Source of the DNA: RGIG5579 sp045543495 | GTDB taxonomy: Bacteria > Bacillota > Clostridia > Oscillospirales > SIG627 | Direction: 5' to 3' | Length of the DNA: 64,000 bases | NCBI GenBank assembly: GCA_045543495.1 | Contig: JAZQMO010000019.1 | Span: 1 to 64,000, forward strand | Part shown: positions 50,439 to 58,735 of the stretch, piece after piece | How positions within the stretch are numbered: the first letter of the stretch is position 1 | Layout of the letters: each line of letters starts with the position of its first letter | Program-made: the position numbers and the translations under genes | The notes under the pieces: generated by a model | The model's database searches: none | What the model was told of the DNA's origin: nothing | The model's input: the letters and a program-made list of their open reading frames with translations, nothing else

Positions 50439-50663
50439 TTGTATTATCCGAGATTGAAGGATCTTCGTGAGGATCGGGATCTGGTTCAAAAAGAAATCGC
50501 GGCCCTCCTTGGCATAGATCAAAGAGTGTATAGCAATTATGAAACCGGGAAGAGGGAAATTCCCACCCGTTTTGTCATTCGGTTGGCGAGGTTTTACAAT
50601 ACCTCCACCGATTACATCTTGGGATTAACCAACGATTCCGTTTCAAAGAAGAAAAAAGCTTGA
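50439..50663 (+). CDS. XRE-family transcription regulator
   Basis: The product is a 74-residue single-domain helix-turn-helix protein: LKDLREDRDLVQKEIAALLGIDQRVYSNYETGKREIPTRFVIRLARFYNTSTDYILGLT, the Cro/C1-type fold, plus a basic tail. A TTG at 50439 right after GAGGTGAGG is the best start. It probably regulates itself and the SLOG gene. Confidence 0.88.
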   Translation: MYYPRLKDLREDRDLVQKEIAALLGIDQRVYSNYETGKREIPTRFVIRLARFYNTSTDYILGLTNDSVSKKKKA

Positions 50664-50717
50664 GCTTTGCCTGCCAACAGTGAATCCGAGGCGGCAATGA
50701 CTTTGAATTTGAGAGAA

Positions 50718-50754
50718 AAAGCAGAACTGTTCCCCGAACAGTTCTGCTTTTTTC
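50718..50754. terminator. Bidirectional terminator between XRE and PHP genes
   Basis: AAAAGCAGAACTGTTC pairs with GAACAGTTCTGCTTTT and a T run follows. Confidence 0.9.
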
Positions 50755-50758
50755 TTTT

Positions 50759-52579
50759 TTATTTATCGTTCCAGAGGGTGATTTCTGCAATGCGAAGGGT
50801 GGCGTCTGCCGTTTCTTCTCTTGCCCATTCCTTCCCGATGGTGGAGAGGATCTCAAGCTTTAAGTAGCGGGTCTTCACCTTGGCAAAGCGCACCGTTTCC
50901 TCCCATCCGAAGATGCGGAAGCGCCCCGAGGCAACGGGGGTAAAGGTCTCGCCGTCAGGGCTTACCGAAATGCGGTACTTGGCGGGGAAGAGCTTTAACA
51001 GGGCCTCCTCTTTGTTCTTTTCGGTATCACGGACACGGTCGATCCAGAAGGGGAAGTGGCTCAGAGCGCAAACTTCTTTTTCCTCCCCCAGATCAAAGAT
51101 CAGATCGGCGGTTCCGTGCTGGGACTGCCAGGGCTCCAGAGGGGTATCGTTGATCAGCTCGGGAATTTCCTTGTCGCTGATGCGGTCCCATACACAAACC
51201 CCTTCCTTGGAAATGGGGAAAAGAGCCTTTTCCTTTTTCTTCTTTTGGAATTCTTTTCCCGTCCAAACGGGGTAGGACCAGGTCTTTCTGCCCTTTTCAT
51301 CCAGCAGGCAAAGGTAGAAATAGTGAGAGTCGGGAGCGTTCAGGGTGAAATCAAAGCAGTCGCCCGTATCGTTCAGCTCCAAGATCTCACAGCCCTTGTC
51401 GGTCACGACCTTGCATTTTTTAATGTGGGTATCCATTTCACCCAAGCGGAAATAGCTCAATTCCACGTGGAAGGAGTATTCTCCCTCGTTATCCAGCGTT
51501 GTGGGAGCCACCTTCCCGTTGACGGTATAAAACAGCTTCACATTGCCTGTGGAGCTGGCGTACATACGGTTGGACAAAATGGCATCGTGGAAGGCTTCCT
51601 TGCTCTTTTCGGGTGCCAAAATGACGGTCTTGCCGGGGAATTTTTCGTAGCCCCAACGTCCGGGCCCGTGGCCGTCGCTGGAGCAGGTGGGAGATACGTG
51701 AAAGCCCTCGTCCAGCGCCATGGAATAGACATATTCATTGAGGGTATTGCCGGAACGGGAGGTGCCGTCTCCCATTTCCACAAAGCGGAAGAGCTTTTGA
51801 AAGCGAGGGGAGTTATTTTCTCTGTGCCTGAAATCCCACACGCCCTTGACGGAAAAGCCAATGGCCTGAGGATGGGGATAGCCGCAGAAGGCAAAGGGGC
51901 TGTGCTTTAACATTTTGAAAAACTTGTCCCAGGAACGGGCGGTAAAGGCCGTGTCGGCATTGAAGGTCAAAACCTCGCCGCCGTGCATATGCTCCAGCCC
52001 GTAGCGGTCTGTTTCAATGATGGTCACCTGTCCCTCGGAGCCGGGAAAGAAGGTGATGTGAGGAGCAAATTCCTCGGCGTGGGAATAGCCACGGTAAAAA
52101 TCCTGTGCCGTAAGACAGCTGGAATGGTCGGAAACCACGGCAAAATCAAGCCTTCCGTCCTCCTTCATTCGCTTCATATAGTGATTTCTGTGGTGAAAGG
52201 AAACATCTCGCTCGGCAAATTCCGCTCTCTTGTGCTTGGTGTAGGTGTGATCGTGCATATCCCCCACGAAATAGCAAAGCTCGGCAGAGGGCTCGGTGTG
52301 GCGCATTTGGCGAACCTCCACGGTGCAGGTGTAGGTCTTTTTGCCGTATTTGGCAAACACCTTGGCGCTTCCTGCACTGAGAAAGGTCAAAAGAACGCCG
52401 TTTGTAAATTCTCCGCCGTAGTGGTAATCCTTGGCAAAGGTGGTGATCTGAACCACCTCTTTGTTGTCGGTGCTCCAGCGAATGGGATCCTGATTGAATT
52501 CACTCTCTCCCCCAAGAAGCATCAAGGGGAGTACATTTCCCGCATACGTGGAAATATGATCCTGTGATAAGTAGCGCAT
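50759..52579 (-). CDS. PHP-domain metallohydrolase with C-terminal discoidin-like domain
   Basis: The start at 52579 follows AAGGAAGAG and gives 606 residues; an earlier start would include the promoter. After an N-terminal beta region (about 1-95), a PHP domain shows VGDMHDHTYTK, then DFAVVSDHS and later GFHVSPTCSSDGHG, the metal-binding His/Asp set of CehA/McbA-like hydrolases. The last 140 residues (ADLIFDLGEEKEVCALSHFPF, ISVSPDGETFTPVASGRF, TRYLKLEIL) resemble an F5/8 type C carbohydrate-binding fold. No signal peptide is visible. A role in sugar or phosphoester hydrolysis is likely but not proven. Confidence 0.8.
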   Translation of the reverse strand: MRYLSQDHISTYAGNVLPLMLLGGESEFNQDPIRWSTDNKEVVQITTFAKDYHYGGEFTNGVLLTFLSAGSAKVFAKYGKKTYTCTVEVRQMRHTEPSAELCYFVGDMHDHTYTKHKRAEFAERDVSFHHRNHYMKRMKEDGRLDFAVVSDHSSCLTAQDFYRGYSHAEEFAPHITFFPGSEGQVTIIETDRYGLEHMHGGEVLTFNADTAFTARSWDKFFKMLKHSPFAFCGYPHPQAIGFSVKGVWDFRHRENNSPRFQKLFRFVEMGDGTSRSGNTLNEYVYSMALDEGFHVSPTCSSDGHGPGRWGYEKFPGKTVILAPEKSKEAFHDAILSNRMYASSTGNVKLFYTVNGKVAPTTLDNEGEYSFHVELSYFRLGEMDTHIKKCKVVTDKGCEILELNDTGDCFDFTLNAPDSHYFYLCLLDEKGRKTWSYPVWTGKEFQKKKKEKALFPISKEGVCVWDRISDKEIPELINDTPLEPWQSQHGTADLIFDLGEEKEVCALSHFPFWIDRVRDTEKNKEEALLKLFPAKYRISVSPDGETFTPVASGRFRIFGWEETVRFAKVKTRYLKLEILSTIGKEWAREETADATLRIAEITLWNDK

Positions 52580-52945
52580 GGTATCTCTTCCTTTTGTCAG
52601 ATTATTTTGTCCCTTTTCGGGAAAGGAATCAGTATTTTCCTTTGCTTTATAAATATACCAAATTGTCTCGGTACTGTCAAGAAAAGAGGGAAAGAAAGTA
52701 TCAATTGAGGCAATGGGAGAGGCGGTTGTAGAAGGAGGGCGTTTTTTTGATGAAGCAACGGGCAAGAGCAATTTTCCTTTTTAGGCGTATTTGTCATCCC
52801 TTATTAAAAGGGAAGGCGTTTTCAAATAAAGCATAAAGAATGTTTTGTTCCACCCACCGTCTCTTGCGGTCTTCTTGCTTTTGTGCTACAATGGTGAAGC
52901 AAGTGATTATAAGGAAACTGCGTTTTCAGAAAAGAGGAGATTTGT
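52580..52945. promoter_or_regulatory. Divergent promoter region between the PHP and MFS genes
   Basis: This 366-bp gap has no gene. On the minus strand TTGACA (52680-52675), 17 bp and TATATT (52657-52652) drive the PHP gene. On the plus strand TTGCGG (52864-52869), 17 bp and TACAAT (52887-52892) drive the MFS gene. Nothing else is recognisable. Confidence 0.75.
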
Positions 52946-54235
52946 TTGAAAGTGAAAGAGATTACACAGGAAAAGAAACGAATTGATTACAAGTGGGTGA
53001 TTGTCGTTCTGTCTTTTTTGATGGTTATGATATGCCTTGGCTTTTGCAGTTCGCCAAAAAGCCTTTTTATCGCTCCCGTAACACAAGCCCTCGGGATTGA
53101 CAGAGGACTTTTTTCCATCAACGATAGCGTGCGCTTTATTTCAACTGCGGTCATCAACATTTTCTTTGGTGCACTGATCCAGCGTTTCGGTACAAAAAAA
53201 CTCATTGGTGCGGGCGTTCTTTGTTTGATCCTTTCTCAGCTCATTTACTCCTTTGCAACCAATGTTTTTGTTTTCTGCATCGGCGGTGTTTTTTTGGGGC
53301 TGGGACTTTCCTGGACTACCACCACAATGGTTGGCGCAATTATAAACAAGTGGTGTCGAGAAAGCAAGGGAACCATAATGGGAGCCGTTCTTGCGGCCAA
53401 TGGCATCGGAGGTGCCCTTGCGATTCAGGTGGTAACACCGGTAATAGAAAGCGGAGTCTTTGGCTACCGCAATGCATACAGAATGATCGCCATAGCCCTT
53501 TTCGTTCTTTTTGTGCTTCTTATGATCTTCTTTAAAAACAGCCCCTCAAAGGAGGATACGGCACCGATCCCTGTGGAAAAAAAGAAGTCTCGCAGCCACG
53601 AGTGGTCGGGCATTGAATATAGCAAGGCAGTGAAAATGCCCTATTTTTACTGTGCCCTTGTTTGCATCTTCTTAACGGGTCTTGCTTTGCAGTCCGTCAA
53701 CGGTGTTGCCGCTGCCCATATGAGAGATTCCGGGCTTGATCCAACCTATGTCAGCCTTGTGCTCAGTGCCCATTCTTTGGTTCTGACCGGCTGCAAATTT
53801 TTCCTGGGCGTCTCATACGACAAATTCGGTCTCAGAGCAACGGTGAATATGTGTACCGTTGCTGCGGTGATCGTTATGATCAGCCTTACCTTGATTACCA
53901 ATTCCTTTGCAGGAAAGGTCTTCGCTATGATCTATGGCGTGCTTTCCTCTCTTGCGCTTCCCTTGGAAACCATTATGCTTCCCATCTATGCAGGCGATCT
54001 TTTTGGTCAGAAGTCATACAATAAAATTCTCGGTATCTTCGTTTCTGTAAATACTGCGGGTTATGCGGTGGGCGCACCCATGATCAATTTCATTTTTGAC
54101 TTGTGCAAAAGCTATAACCCCGGTTTTATCTTCTGCGCTGTCCTTATGGTGGGAGTTATCATTGCAATGCAGTTTTTGATCAGCGCTGCCCATCGCTATC
54201 AAAAGGAATCCGAAAAAAGCCGACAAACGCTGTGA
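52946..54235 (+). CDS. MFS transporter (oxalate/formate antiporter-like)
   Basis: This 429-residue inner-membrane protein has twelve predicted helices and a charged central loop (about 195-215). GVLCLILSQLIYSFATN followed by CIGGVFLGLGLSWTTTTMVGAIINKWCRESKGTIMG is the OFA-family motif around the helix 4-5 region. The start codon is TTG with AAGAGGAG. Base composition is slightly more AT-rich than its neighbours. Substrate is unknown, perhaps a small carboxylate. It ends at a terminator that is part of a duplicated segment. Confidence 0.85.
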   Translation: MKVKEITQEKKRIDYKWVIVVLSFLMVMICLGFCSSPKSLFIAPVTQALGIDRGLFSINDSVRFISTAVINIFFGALIQRFGTKKLIGAGVLCLILSQLIYSFATNVFVFCIGGVFLGLGLSWTTTTMVGAIINKWCRESKGTIMGAVLAANGIGGALAIQVVTPVIESGVFGYRNAYRMIAIALFVLFVLLMIFFKNSPSKEDTAPIPVEKKKSRSHEWSGIEYSKAVKMPYFYCALVCIFLTGLALQSVNGVAAAHMRDSGLDPTYVSLVLSAHSLVLTGCKFFLGVSYDKFGLRATVNMCTVAAVIVMISLTLITNSFAGKVFAMIYGVLSSLALPLETIMLPIYAGDLFGQKSYNKILGIFVSVNTAGYAVGAPMINFIFDLCKSYNPGFIFCAVLMVGVIIAMQFLISAAHRYQKESEKSRQTL

Positions 54236-54240
54236 CAAGA

Positions 54241-54356
54241 AAAGGGGTTCCGAAAAAACACTAAAAACAAAAAAGAAGGCAGTCAGTTGACTACCTTCTT
54301 TTTATTTGTAAATCAATCTTACTTGTTCAGAGCCACAGAAACGGGGTGGCTACGGG
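54241..54356. repeat. Left copy of a ~115-bp direct repeat (gene end plus terminator)
   Basis: This stretch matches 55069-55194. A 30-bp core, the terminator at 54274-54303, is identical. Beyond it the left copy still reads GTT TCT GTG GCT CTG AAC AAG TAA on the minus strand, a synonymous-like variant of the GGGtGRT gene end (ISMALNK, stop). The two copies flank the AbrB/XRE pair. Confidence 0.75.
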
Positions 54357-54592
54357 AGCTGCCTTTTTAATTTTTCTAGACAATTGTGGCAAAGAAATAG
54401 ATTTGGCTTTAATTTTAAAAGATTTTCAGGGCTTTGGCAAATAGCGCAGTGGGTGCTTTCTTTTGTCAGTGTGATTTTCTTTTCTTTCGAATCATAGTCG
54501 ATGAAAAGAAAGTCGCCTTCGTTTAAGCCCATATCTTCTCGTATTTCTTTCGGGATCCCGATCCTTCCCAAGGTATTCAGTCTCTTTTTCAT
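54350..54592 (-). CDS. AbrB/SpoVT-type regulator with C-terminal zinc ribbon
   Basis: The 80-residue protein starts MKKRLNTLGRIGIPKEIREDMGLNEGDFLFIDYD, the swapped-hairpin AbrB DNA-binding fold. It continues with a zinc-ribbon-like tail (CAICQSPENLL...LFLCHNCLEKL), as in several clostridial AbrB relatives. The ATG at 54592 follows AGAGGAG. Its stop codon lies in the left repeat copy. It is divergent from an XRE gene with shared AACTC/GAGTT palindromes. Confidence 0.85.
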   Translation of the reverse strand: MKKRLNTLGRIGIPKEIREDMGLNEGDFLFIDYDSKEKKITLTKESTHCAICQSPENLLKLKPNLFLCHNCLEKLKRQLP

Positions 54593-54621
54593 TGTTGCTC
54601 CTCTTTTTTTGCTTTGGTCAT

Positions 54622-54685
54622 AGCATAGCACAAGACTTCTCAAAAGCCAACTCAAAAGAGTTAAACTTTTTAACTCAAAAAAGTT
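54622..54685. promoter_or_regulatory. Divergent control region of the AbrB/XRE pair
   Basis: Minus strand: TTGGCT (54650-54645), 17 bp, TATGCT (54627-54622) with a TGTGC extension. A palindrome AACTC-AAAA-GAGTT (54649-54662) abuts the -35, and a relative, AACTCAAAAAAGTT, lies at 54672-54685. Both are candidate operators for one of the two regulators. Confidence 0.6.
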
Positions 54686-54721
54686 ACCATTAGAAAAAAG
54701 ATGATTTTTGCGGAGGAATGT

Positions 54722-54964
54722 ATGAGGGTTGGAGAGGCGGTTCGTTTGAGAATTATGGAACTATGCGAGGAAAGAGGGCTTACCACCAATGCCCTTGCCA
54801 ATCTTTGCGGTGTAACGCAATCCACCCTTGCGAATATTGTCGGCGGCAGAAATCAAAGCACCACGGTGTCTACGATCAAAAAGCTTTGTGACGGCTTGGA
54901 AATTGAAATCGGGGACTTTTTTGACTCCTCGCTCTTTTCCGATCTGGAGCAAGAGATCCGTTGA
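54722..54964 (+). CDS. XRE-family regulator
   Basis: This 80-residue single helix-turn-helix protein reads LRIMELCEERGLTTNALANLCGVTQSTLANIVGGRNQSTTVSTIKKLCDGLEIEIGDFFDS. The start at 54722 follows GCGGAGG; the frame upstream has no RBS. It is divergent from the AbrB-like gene and probably binds the palindromes between them. The pair sits inside a direct repeat, so it may have arrived as one cassette. Confidence 0.88.
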   Translation: MRVGEAVRLRIMELCEERGLTTNALANLCGVTQSTLANIVGGRNQSTTVSTIKKLCDGLEIEIGDFFDSSLFSDLEQEIR

Positions 54965-55068
54965 CTTGGAATCAAAAAAATGCTCCTTGCCTATTGTGGA
55001 AGCAGCAAGGCTTTCATTATAAAACCCTGAAGGTTTTTGGGAAGGGGATGGGAAACACTTTTTGCCGA

Positions 55069-55194
55069 AAAAGGGTTTCCCGAAAAACAAAAAAATAAAA
55101 AGAAGGCAGTCAGTTGACTACCTTCTTTTTCTATATAAGCTTGATCTTACTTATTGAGAGCCATGGAGATTTCTACGGCTACGGCAACGGTCAT
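55069..55194. repeat. Right copy of the direct repeat (intact GGGtGRT gene end plus terminator)
   Basis: It contains the terminator AGAAGGCAGTCA/TGACTACCTTCT (55101-55130), identical to the left copy, and the intact last codons of the GGGtGRT gene. The offset between copies is 827 bp. Confidence 0.75.
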
Positions 55195-56148
55195 ACCAAC
55201 CATGGGGTTGTTACCTGCGCCGATGAGGCCCATCATTTCCACGTGAGCGGGAACGGAGGAGGAGCCTGCGAACTGAGCATCGCCGTGCATACGGCCCATG
55301 GTATCGGTCATACCGTAGGAAGCGGGGCCTGCAGCCATATTATCGGGATGCAGGGTTCTGCCCGTACCGCCGCCGGAAGCAACGGAGAAGTACTTCTTGC
55401 CGTTTTCAATGGCCCACTTCTTGTAGGTACCTGCAACGGGGTGCTGGAAGCGGGTGGGGTTGGTGGAGTTACCGGTGATGGAAACGTCAACAGACTCGTG
55501 CTGCATAATGGCAACGCCTTCCAGAACATCGTTGGAGCCGTAGCAACGAACCTTGGCTCTTTCGCCGTCGGAATAAGCCTTGGACTTGATGATGTTCAGC
55601 TTGTTCTCGGTGAAATCAAACTCGGTCTGCACATAGGTGAAGCCGTTGATTCTTGAGATGATGTGAGCGGCATCCTTACCCAGACCGTTGAGGATGATCT
55701 GGAGAGGCTCTTTACGAACCTTATTTGCGGTCTTTGCAATACCGATTGCGCCCTCTGCAGCGGCGAAGGACTCGTGACCTGCCAGGAAGCAGAAGCACTT
55801 GGTCTCTTCTCTGAGCAGCATAGCAGCCAGATTACCGTGGCCCAGACCGACGTTTCTGGTCTCGGCAACGGAGCCGTGAATACAGAATGCCTGCAGGCCG
55901 ATACCGATCGCCTCGGCAGCCTCAGCGGCGCTCTTAACGCCCTTCTTTACTGCAATGGCAGCACCCAGGGTGTAAGCCCAAGCGGCGTTTTCAAATGCGA
56001 TGGGCTGAACGCCCTTGACCAGAGCGTCTACATCCACGCCCAGATCCAGGCAGATCTTCTGTGCTTCCTCGAGAGAAGCAATGCCGTATTCCTTGAGGCA
56101 CTCGTTGATCTTACCAATTCTTCTTTCGTATCCTTCAAATTTAACCAT
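55147..56148 (-). CDS. GGGtGRT protein
   Basis: The 333 residues include the family-naming motif SGGGTGRTLHPDN, along with GHGNLAAMLLREETKCFCFLAGHESFAAAEGAIGIAK. The family is known mainly from anaerobic Firmicutes next to a NifU-like scaffold, as here (11-bp gap). Its biochemical role is not established. Cys residues in TKCFCF may bind a cofactor. Its 3' end and terminator are present a second time 827 bp downstream. Confidence 0.9.
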   Translation of the reverse strand: MVKFEGYERRIGKINECLKEYGIASLEEAQKICLDLGVDVDALVKGVQPIAFENAAWAYTLGAAIAVKKGVKSAAEAAEAIGIGLQAFCIHGSVAETRNVGLGHGNLAAMLLREETKCFCFLAGHESFAAAEGAIGIAKTANKVRKEPLQIILNGLGKDAAHIISRINGFTYVQTEFDFTENKLNIIKSKAYSDGERAKVRCYGSNDVLEGVAIMQHESVDVSITGNSTNPTRFQHPVAGTYKKWAIENGKKYFSVASGGGTGRTLHPDNMAAGPASYGMTDTMGRMHGDAQFAGSSSVPAHVEMMGLIGAGNNPMVGMTVAVAVEISMALNK

Positions 56149-56159
56149 CTTATGCCTCC

Positions 56160-56855
56160 TTATTCTTCACGGGGATCAATGTACTTGACAGCGGAATCGT
56201 ATCTTCCGTAGGTCTTTACATTGGTCTCGTAAGCTTCCTTGGGATCCTTGCCGTGACGGATCTGCTCCATCATCTTTCCAAGGTGAACGAACTTGTAGCC
56301 GATGATCTCGTTGTCCTCGTCAAGACCCAGGGAGAGAATGTAGCCCTCGGCCATTTCCAGATAACGAACGCCCTTGGCGTTGGTAGCGAAGATGGTACCA
56401 ACCTGGCTTCTCAGACCCTTACCAAGGTCATCGAGGGTGGAGCCGACGGGCAGACCGTCCTCGGAGAAAGCGGTCTGGGTGCGGCCGTAAACCAGCTGCA
56501 GGAAGATCTCTCTCATGGCCACGTTGATGGCGTCGCAAACGAGGTCGGTGTTCAGGGCTTCCAGAATGGTCTTGCCCTGGAGGATCTCAGCTGCCATAGC
56601 AGCGGAGTGGGTCATACCGGAGCAGCCGCTGGTCTCAACCAGAGCCTCTTCGATGATACCCTTCTTAACGTTCAGGGTGAGCTTGCACATACCCTGCTGG
56701 GGAGCGCACCAGCCGATACCGTGGGAAAGACCGGAGATATCGGTTACGTCATAAGCCTTGACCCATCTGCCTTCTTCGGGAATGGGAGCGGGGCCGTGCT
56801 TGGGGCCTTTGGCCACAACACACATGTTTTCTACGTCTTCGGTAAACATTGTCAT
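56160..56855 (-). CDS. Iron-sulfur cluster scaffold-like protein (NifU N-terminal family)
   Basis: This 231-residue protein has the scaffold Cys pattern GWCAPQQGMCKLTLNVK, then ETSGCSGMTHSAAMAAEIL, typical of the NifU-like proteins paired with GGGtGRT. It starts 23 bp after pduL and ends 11 bp before the GGGtGRT gene, so the three form one unit. The role may be to deliver clusters to the GGGtGRT partner; this is inference from the conserved pairing. Confidence 0.88.
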   Translation of the reverse strand: MTMFTEDVENMCVVAKGPKHGPAPIPEEGRWVKAYDVTDISGLSHGIGWCAPQQGMCKLTLNVKKGIIEEALVETSGCSGMTHSAAMAAEILQGKTILEALNTDLVCDAINVAMREIFLQLVYGRTQTAFSEDGLPVGSTLDDLGKGLRSQVGTIFATNAKGVRYLEMAEGYILSLGLDEDNEIIGYKFVHLGKMMEQIRHGKDPKEAYETNVKTYGRYDSAVKYIDPREE

Positions 56856-56878
56856 GATCTGTTATCCTTTCTGATTTC

Positions 56879-57451
56879 TTATTCCACCAGAGTTCCCATG
56901 GTGCCGGGAGCAGCCATGGCAGCATTGGATTCGTCGGTATCGATGTGCATAGCGGCGGCGAACTTCTCGCTGACTCTGACCACGACCTCATCGAAAATCA
57001 GGGCTCTGTCGCCCTCCACACGGATCTTTACGATCTGCTTGTCCTTCACACCGAAGGCAGCAGCATCGGCGGGGGTAAAGTGAATGTGACGCTTTGCCAC
57101 GATGACACCCTCAGCCAGCTCAACGCTCTTGTCGCCAACCTGAATGGTGCAGCCGGCAGAGCCTGCCACATCACCGGATTCACGGATGGGAGCCTTCACA
57201 CCCAGGCTTCTGGCATCGGTAGCGGAAACCTCTACCTGAGAAGCGGGACGGGCGGGTCCGAGAATGATTACGTTTTTGATGGTGCCTTTGGGGCCTACCA
57301 GATCCACTCTCTCCTCACAAGCGAACTGACCGGGCTGGGACAGATCCTTCTTGTGGGTCAGCTGATATCCTTTGCCGAAGAGCGCTTCGATGTGCTCCTG
57401 AGTAAGGTGAACGTGGCGGGCAGAAGTTTCAACAAGTACCTTCTTTTCCAT
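56879..57451 (-). CDS. pduL: Phosphate propanoyltransferase (PduL-type)
   Basis: PduL exchanges CoA and phosphate on acetyl- or propionyl-CoA and feeds acetate kinase. The 190 residues show VLVETSARHVHLTQEHIEALFG near the start and VAKRHIHFTPADAAAFG in the second half, the two His-rich motifs that bind zinc. No microcompartment shell genes are near, so it is probably the cytosolic phosphotransacylase. ATG 57451 has GGAG at 9 nt, better than the two starts upstream. Confidence 0.93.
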   Translation of the reverse strand: MEKKVLVETSARHVHLTQEHIEALFGKGYQLTHKKDLSQPGQFACEERVDLVGPKGTIKNVIILGPARPASQVEVSATDARSLGVKAPIRESGDVAGSAGCTIQVGDKSVELAEGVIVAKRHIHFTPADAAAFGVKDKQIVKIRVEGDRALIFDEVVVRVSEKFAAAMHIDTDESNAAMAAPGTMGTLVE

Positions 57452-57497
57452 TTTCTTCATCTCCAATTCTTTGTTTTTGTATTTGCTTAACCGCCCT

Positions 57498-57527
57498 ATT
57501 ATACTATAACTTTCCCTCTTTTGTAAA
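57498..57527 (-). promoter_or_regulatory. Promoter of pduL-NifU-like-GGGtGRT
   Basis: On the minus strand TTTACA (57527-57522), 18 bp, TATAAT (57503-57498). The -35 is part of a CCCTCTTT/AAAGAGGG hairpin that may terminate the operon upstream. Confidence 0.6.
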
Positions 57528-57551
57528 GAGGGAGGACGGATTTTTACGAAA

Positions 57552-58496
57552 TTATCTGCGGGATTTTAAGGATACGGAACGAATTTTGATCAAAACGAAA
57601 AGGGTAATGGCAAGATCAATGACCAGAGTGGAGGAATCCACCAGATCCATAGAGATCCGGTCCCCCATCACCGCAAAGAGCTGAGGCAGGCGGCCCGTCA
57701 CTCCGAAGAAGGCGGTGGCAAGGGCGGAAAAGGAGTAGGAGGCGGGAGCAAACATGGCCTTTTCGCCCAAAAGAAGCTGAGCCTGATACAGGAAAAAGAT
57801 CATAGCGGATATGATGAAGAGAAACTGGCCGATGTAAAGGGTCTTGTTGACAAAGCGGGCCAGATCCCGATATTCCACCACCATTCTTACGGTGCACCAC
57901 AGGGCGGGCAGCAGGGCGAAAAAGGGACGGGAGGCGGATCTCTGCGAGGAATTGCCGATTCCCGTGAAAATAAAGTAAGCGCCCGACAGCGCCGACAGAA
58001 CGGAAAAGGCAAGATAATAGGCGTTCAGCTCAATTTCGGGATTGAATACGAAGGAGAGGGCATAGGCCAAAAAGCCAAAGCCGGGGAGGAAGGTGGCAAA
58101 GGCCGACAGGGTTCCCTCCCAAACGGCGCTCTTGCGGGCAAAGCCCTGCAAAAACAGGTGAGGCAGATCCTCCTCCACCTCGTGAACCTCTTGATTTTGC
58201 ATCAACAGGGTGTTGGCACCGATGCCGGGGGCAACGGTGGTGTGATCGTTTTCCGCCCTTTTCTTCTTTTTCTCACGGGTGCGAATGAATTTCTGCACGG
58301 AGAAAAACAGGCACAAAAAGAACACAAAAAAGCCCATACCGTTGTAGATCAGGCAGGCGGTGGGCTCCTTTGCGAAAAAGCCCGTGTTGATTTCCAGCTC
58401 CGTCCAGTAGGTGATCAGCCGCAAAGCAATGGCGGGCACGGCCAAAATCGCCACAAAGTAAAAAATGATGCGGAACAGCTTGCGATCGTATTTCAT
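57552..58496 (-). CDS. Hypothetical multi-pass membrane protein
   Basis: This 314-residue protein is not recognised. It has about eight hydrophobic helices, with a charged loop, TREKKKKRAENDHTTVAPG, near residues 72-90. It follows the small membrane gene by 29 bp and is last in the envelope operon with GT2-GtrA and phosphodiester glycosidase. It may assist export or assembly of the glycan made by that operon, but this is only context. Confidence 0.65.
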   Translation of the reverse strand: MKYDRKLFRIIFYFVAILAVPAIALRLITYWTELEINTGFFAKEPTACLIYNGMGFFVFFLCLFFSVQKFIRTREKKKKRAENDHTTVAPGIGANTLLMQNQEVHEVEEDLPHLFLQGFARKSAVWEGTLSAFATFLPGFGFLAYALSFVFNPEIELNAYYLAFSVLSALSGAYFIFTGIGNSSQRSASRPFFALLPALWCTVRMVVEYRDLARFVNKTLYIGQFLFIISAMIFFLYQAQLLLGEKAMFAPASYSFSALATAFFGVTGRLPQLFAVMGDRISMDLVDSSTLVIDLAITLFVLIKIRSVSLKSRR

Positions 58497-58525
58497 TTCT
58501 TGCGTTACGCTCCTTTGAAAAAAGC

Positions 58526-58735
58526 TTATTTATTTTCGTTTCGGATCACGGTGACCACGGATAAAACGGCGCTGAAAAGAGAGAGAAGCGCCACCATGCT
58601 CTTGGTGATGGAATTGTTCAAAAAGGCCATGGATTCATTGAACAGATCAATGGTAAAGAAGGTGAGAAGGGCAAGGCTTAAAATCAGGGTGATGTGCGGC
58701 AGGATCCGCCAAAAAAATCGAAGGGGTGCTTTCAC
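58526..58735 (-). CDS. Small two-helix membrane protein
   Basis: GTG at 58735 follows AAAGGAG and overlaps the stop of the phosphodiester glycosidase gene by 4 bp. The 69 residues contain two hydrophobic helices (HITLILSLALLTFFTI and VALLSLFSAVLSVVTVI). The family is unknown. The 4-bp overlap shows it is a real member of the operon although it is short. Confidence 0.65.
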   Translation of the reverse strand: MKAPLRFFWRILPHITLILSLALLTFFTIDLFNESMAFLNNSITKSMVALLSLFSAVLSVVTVIRNENK

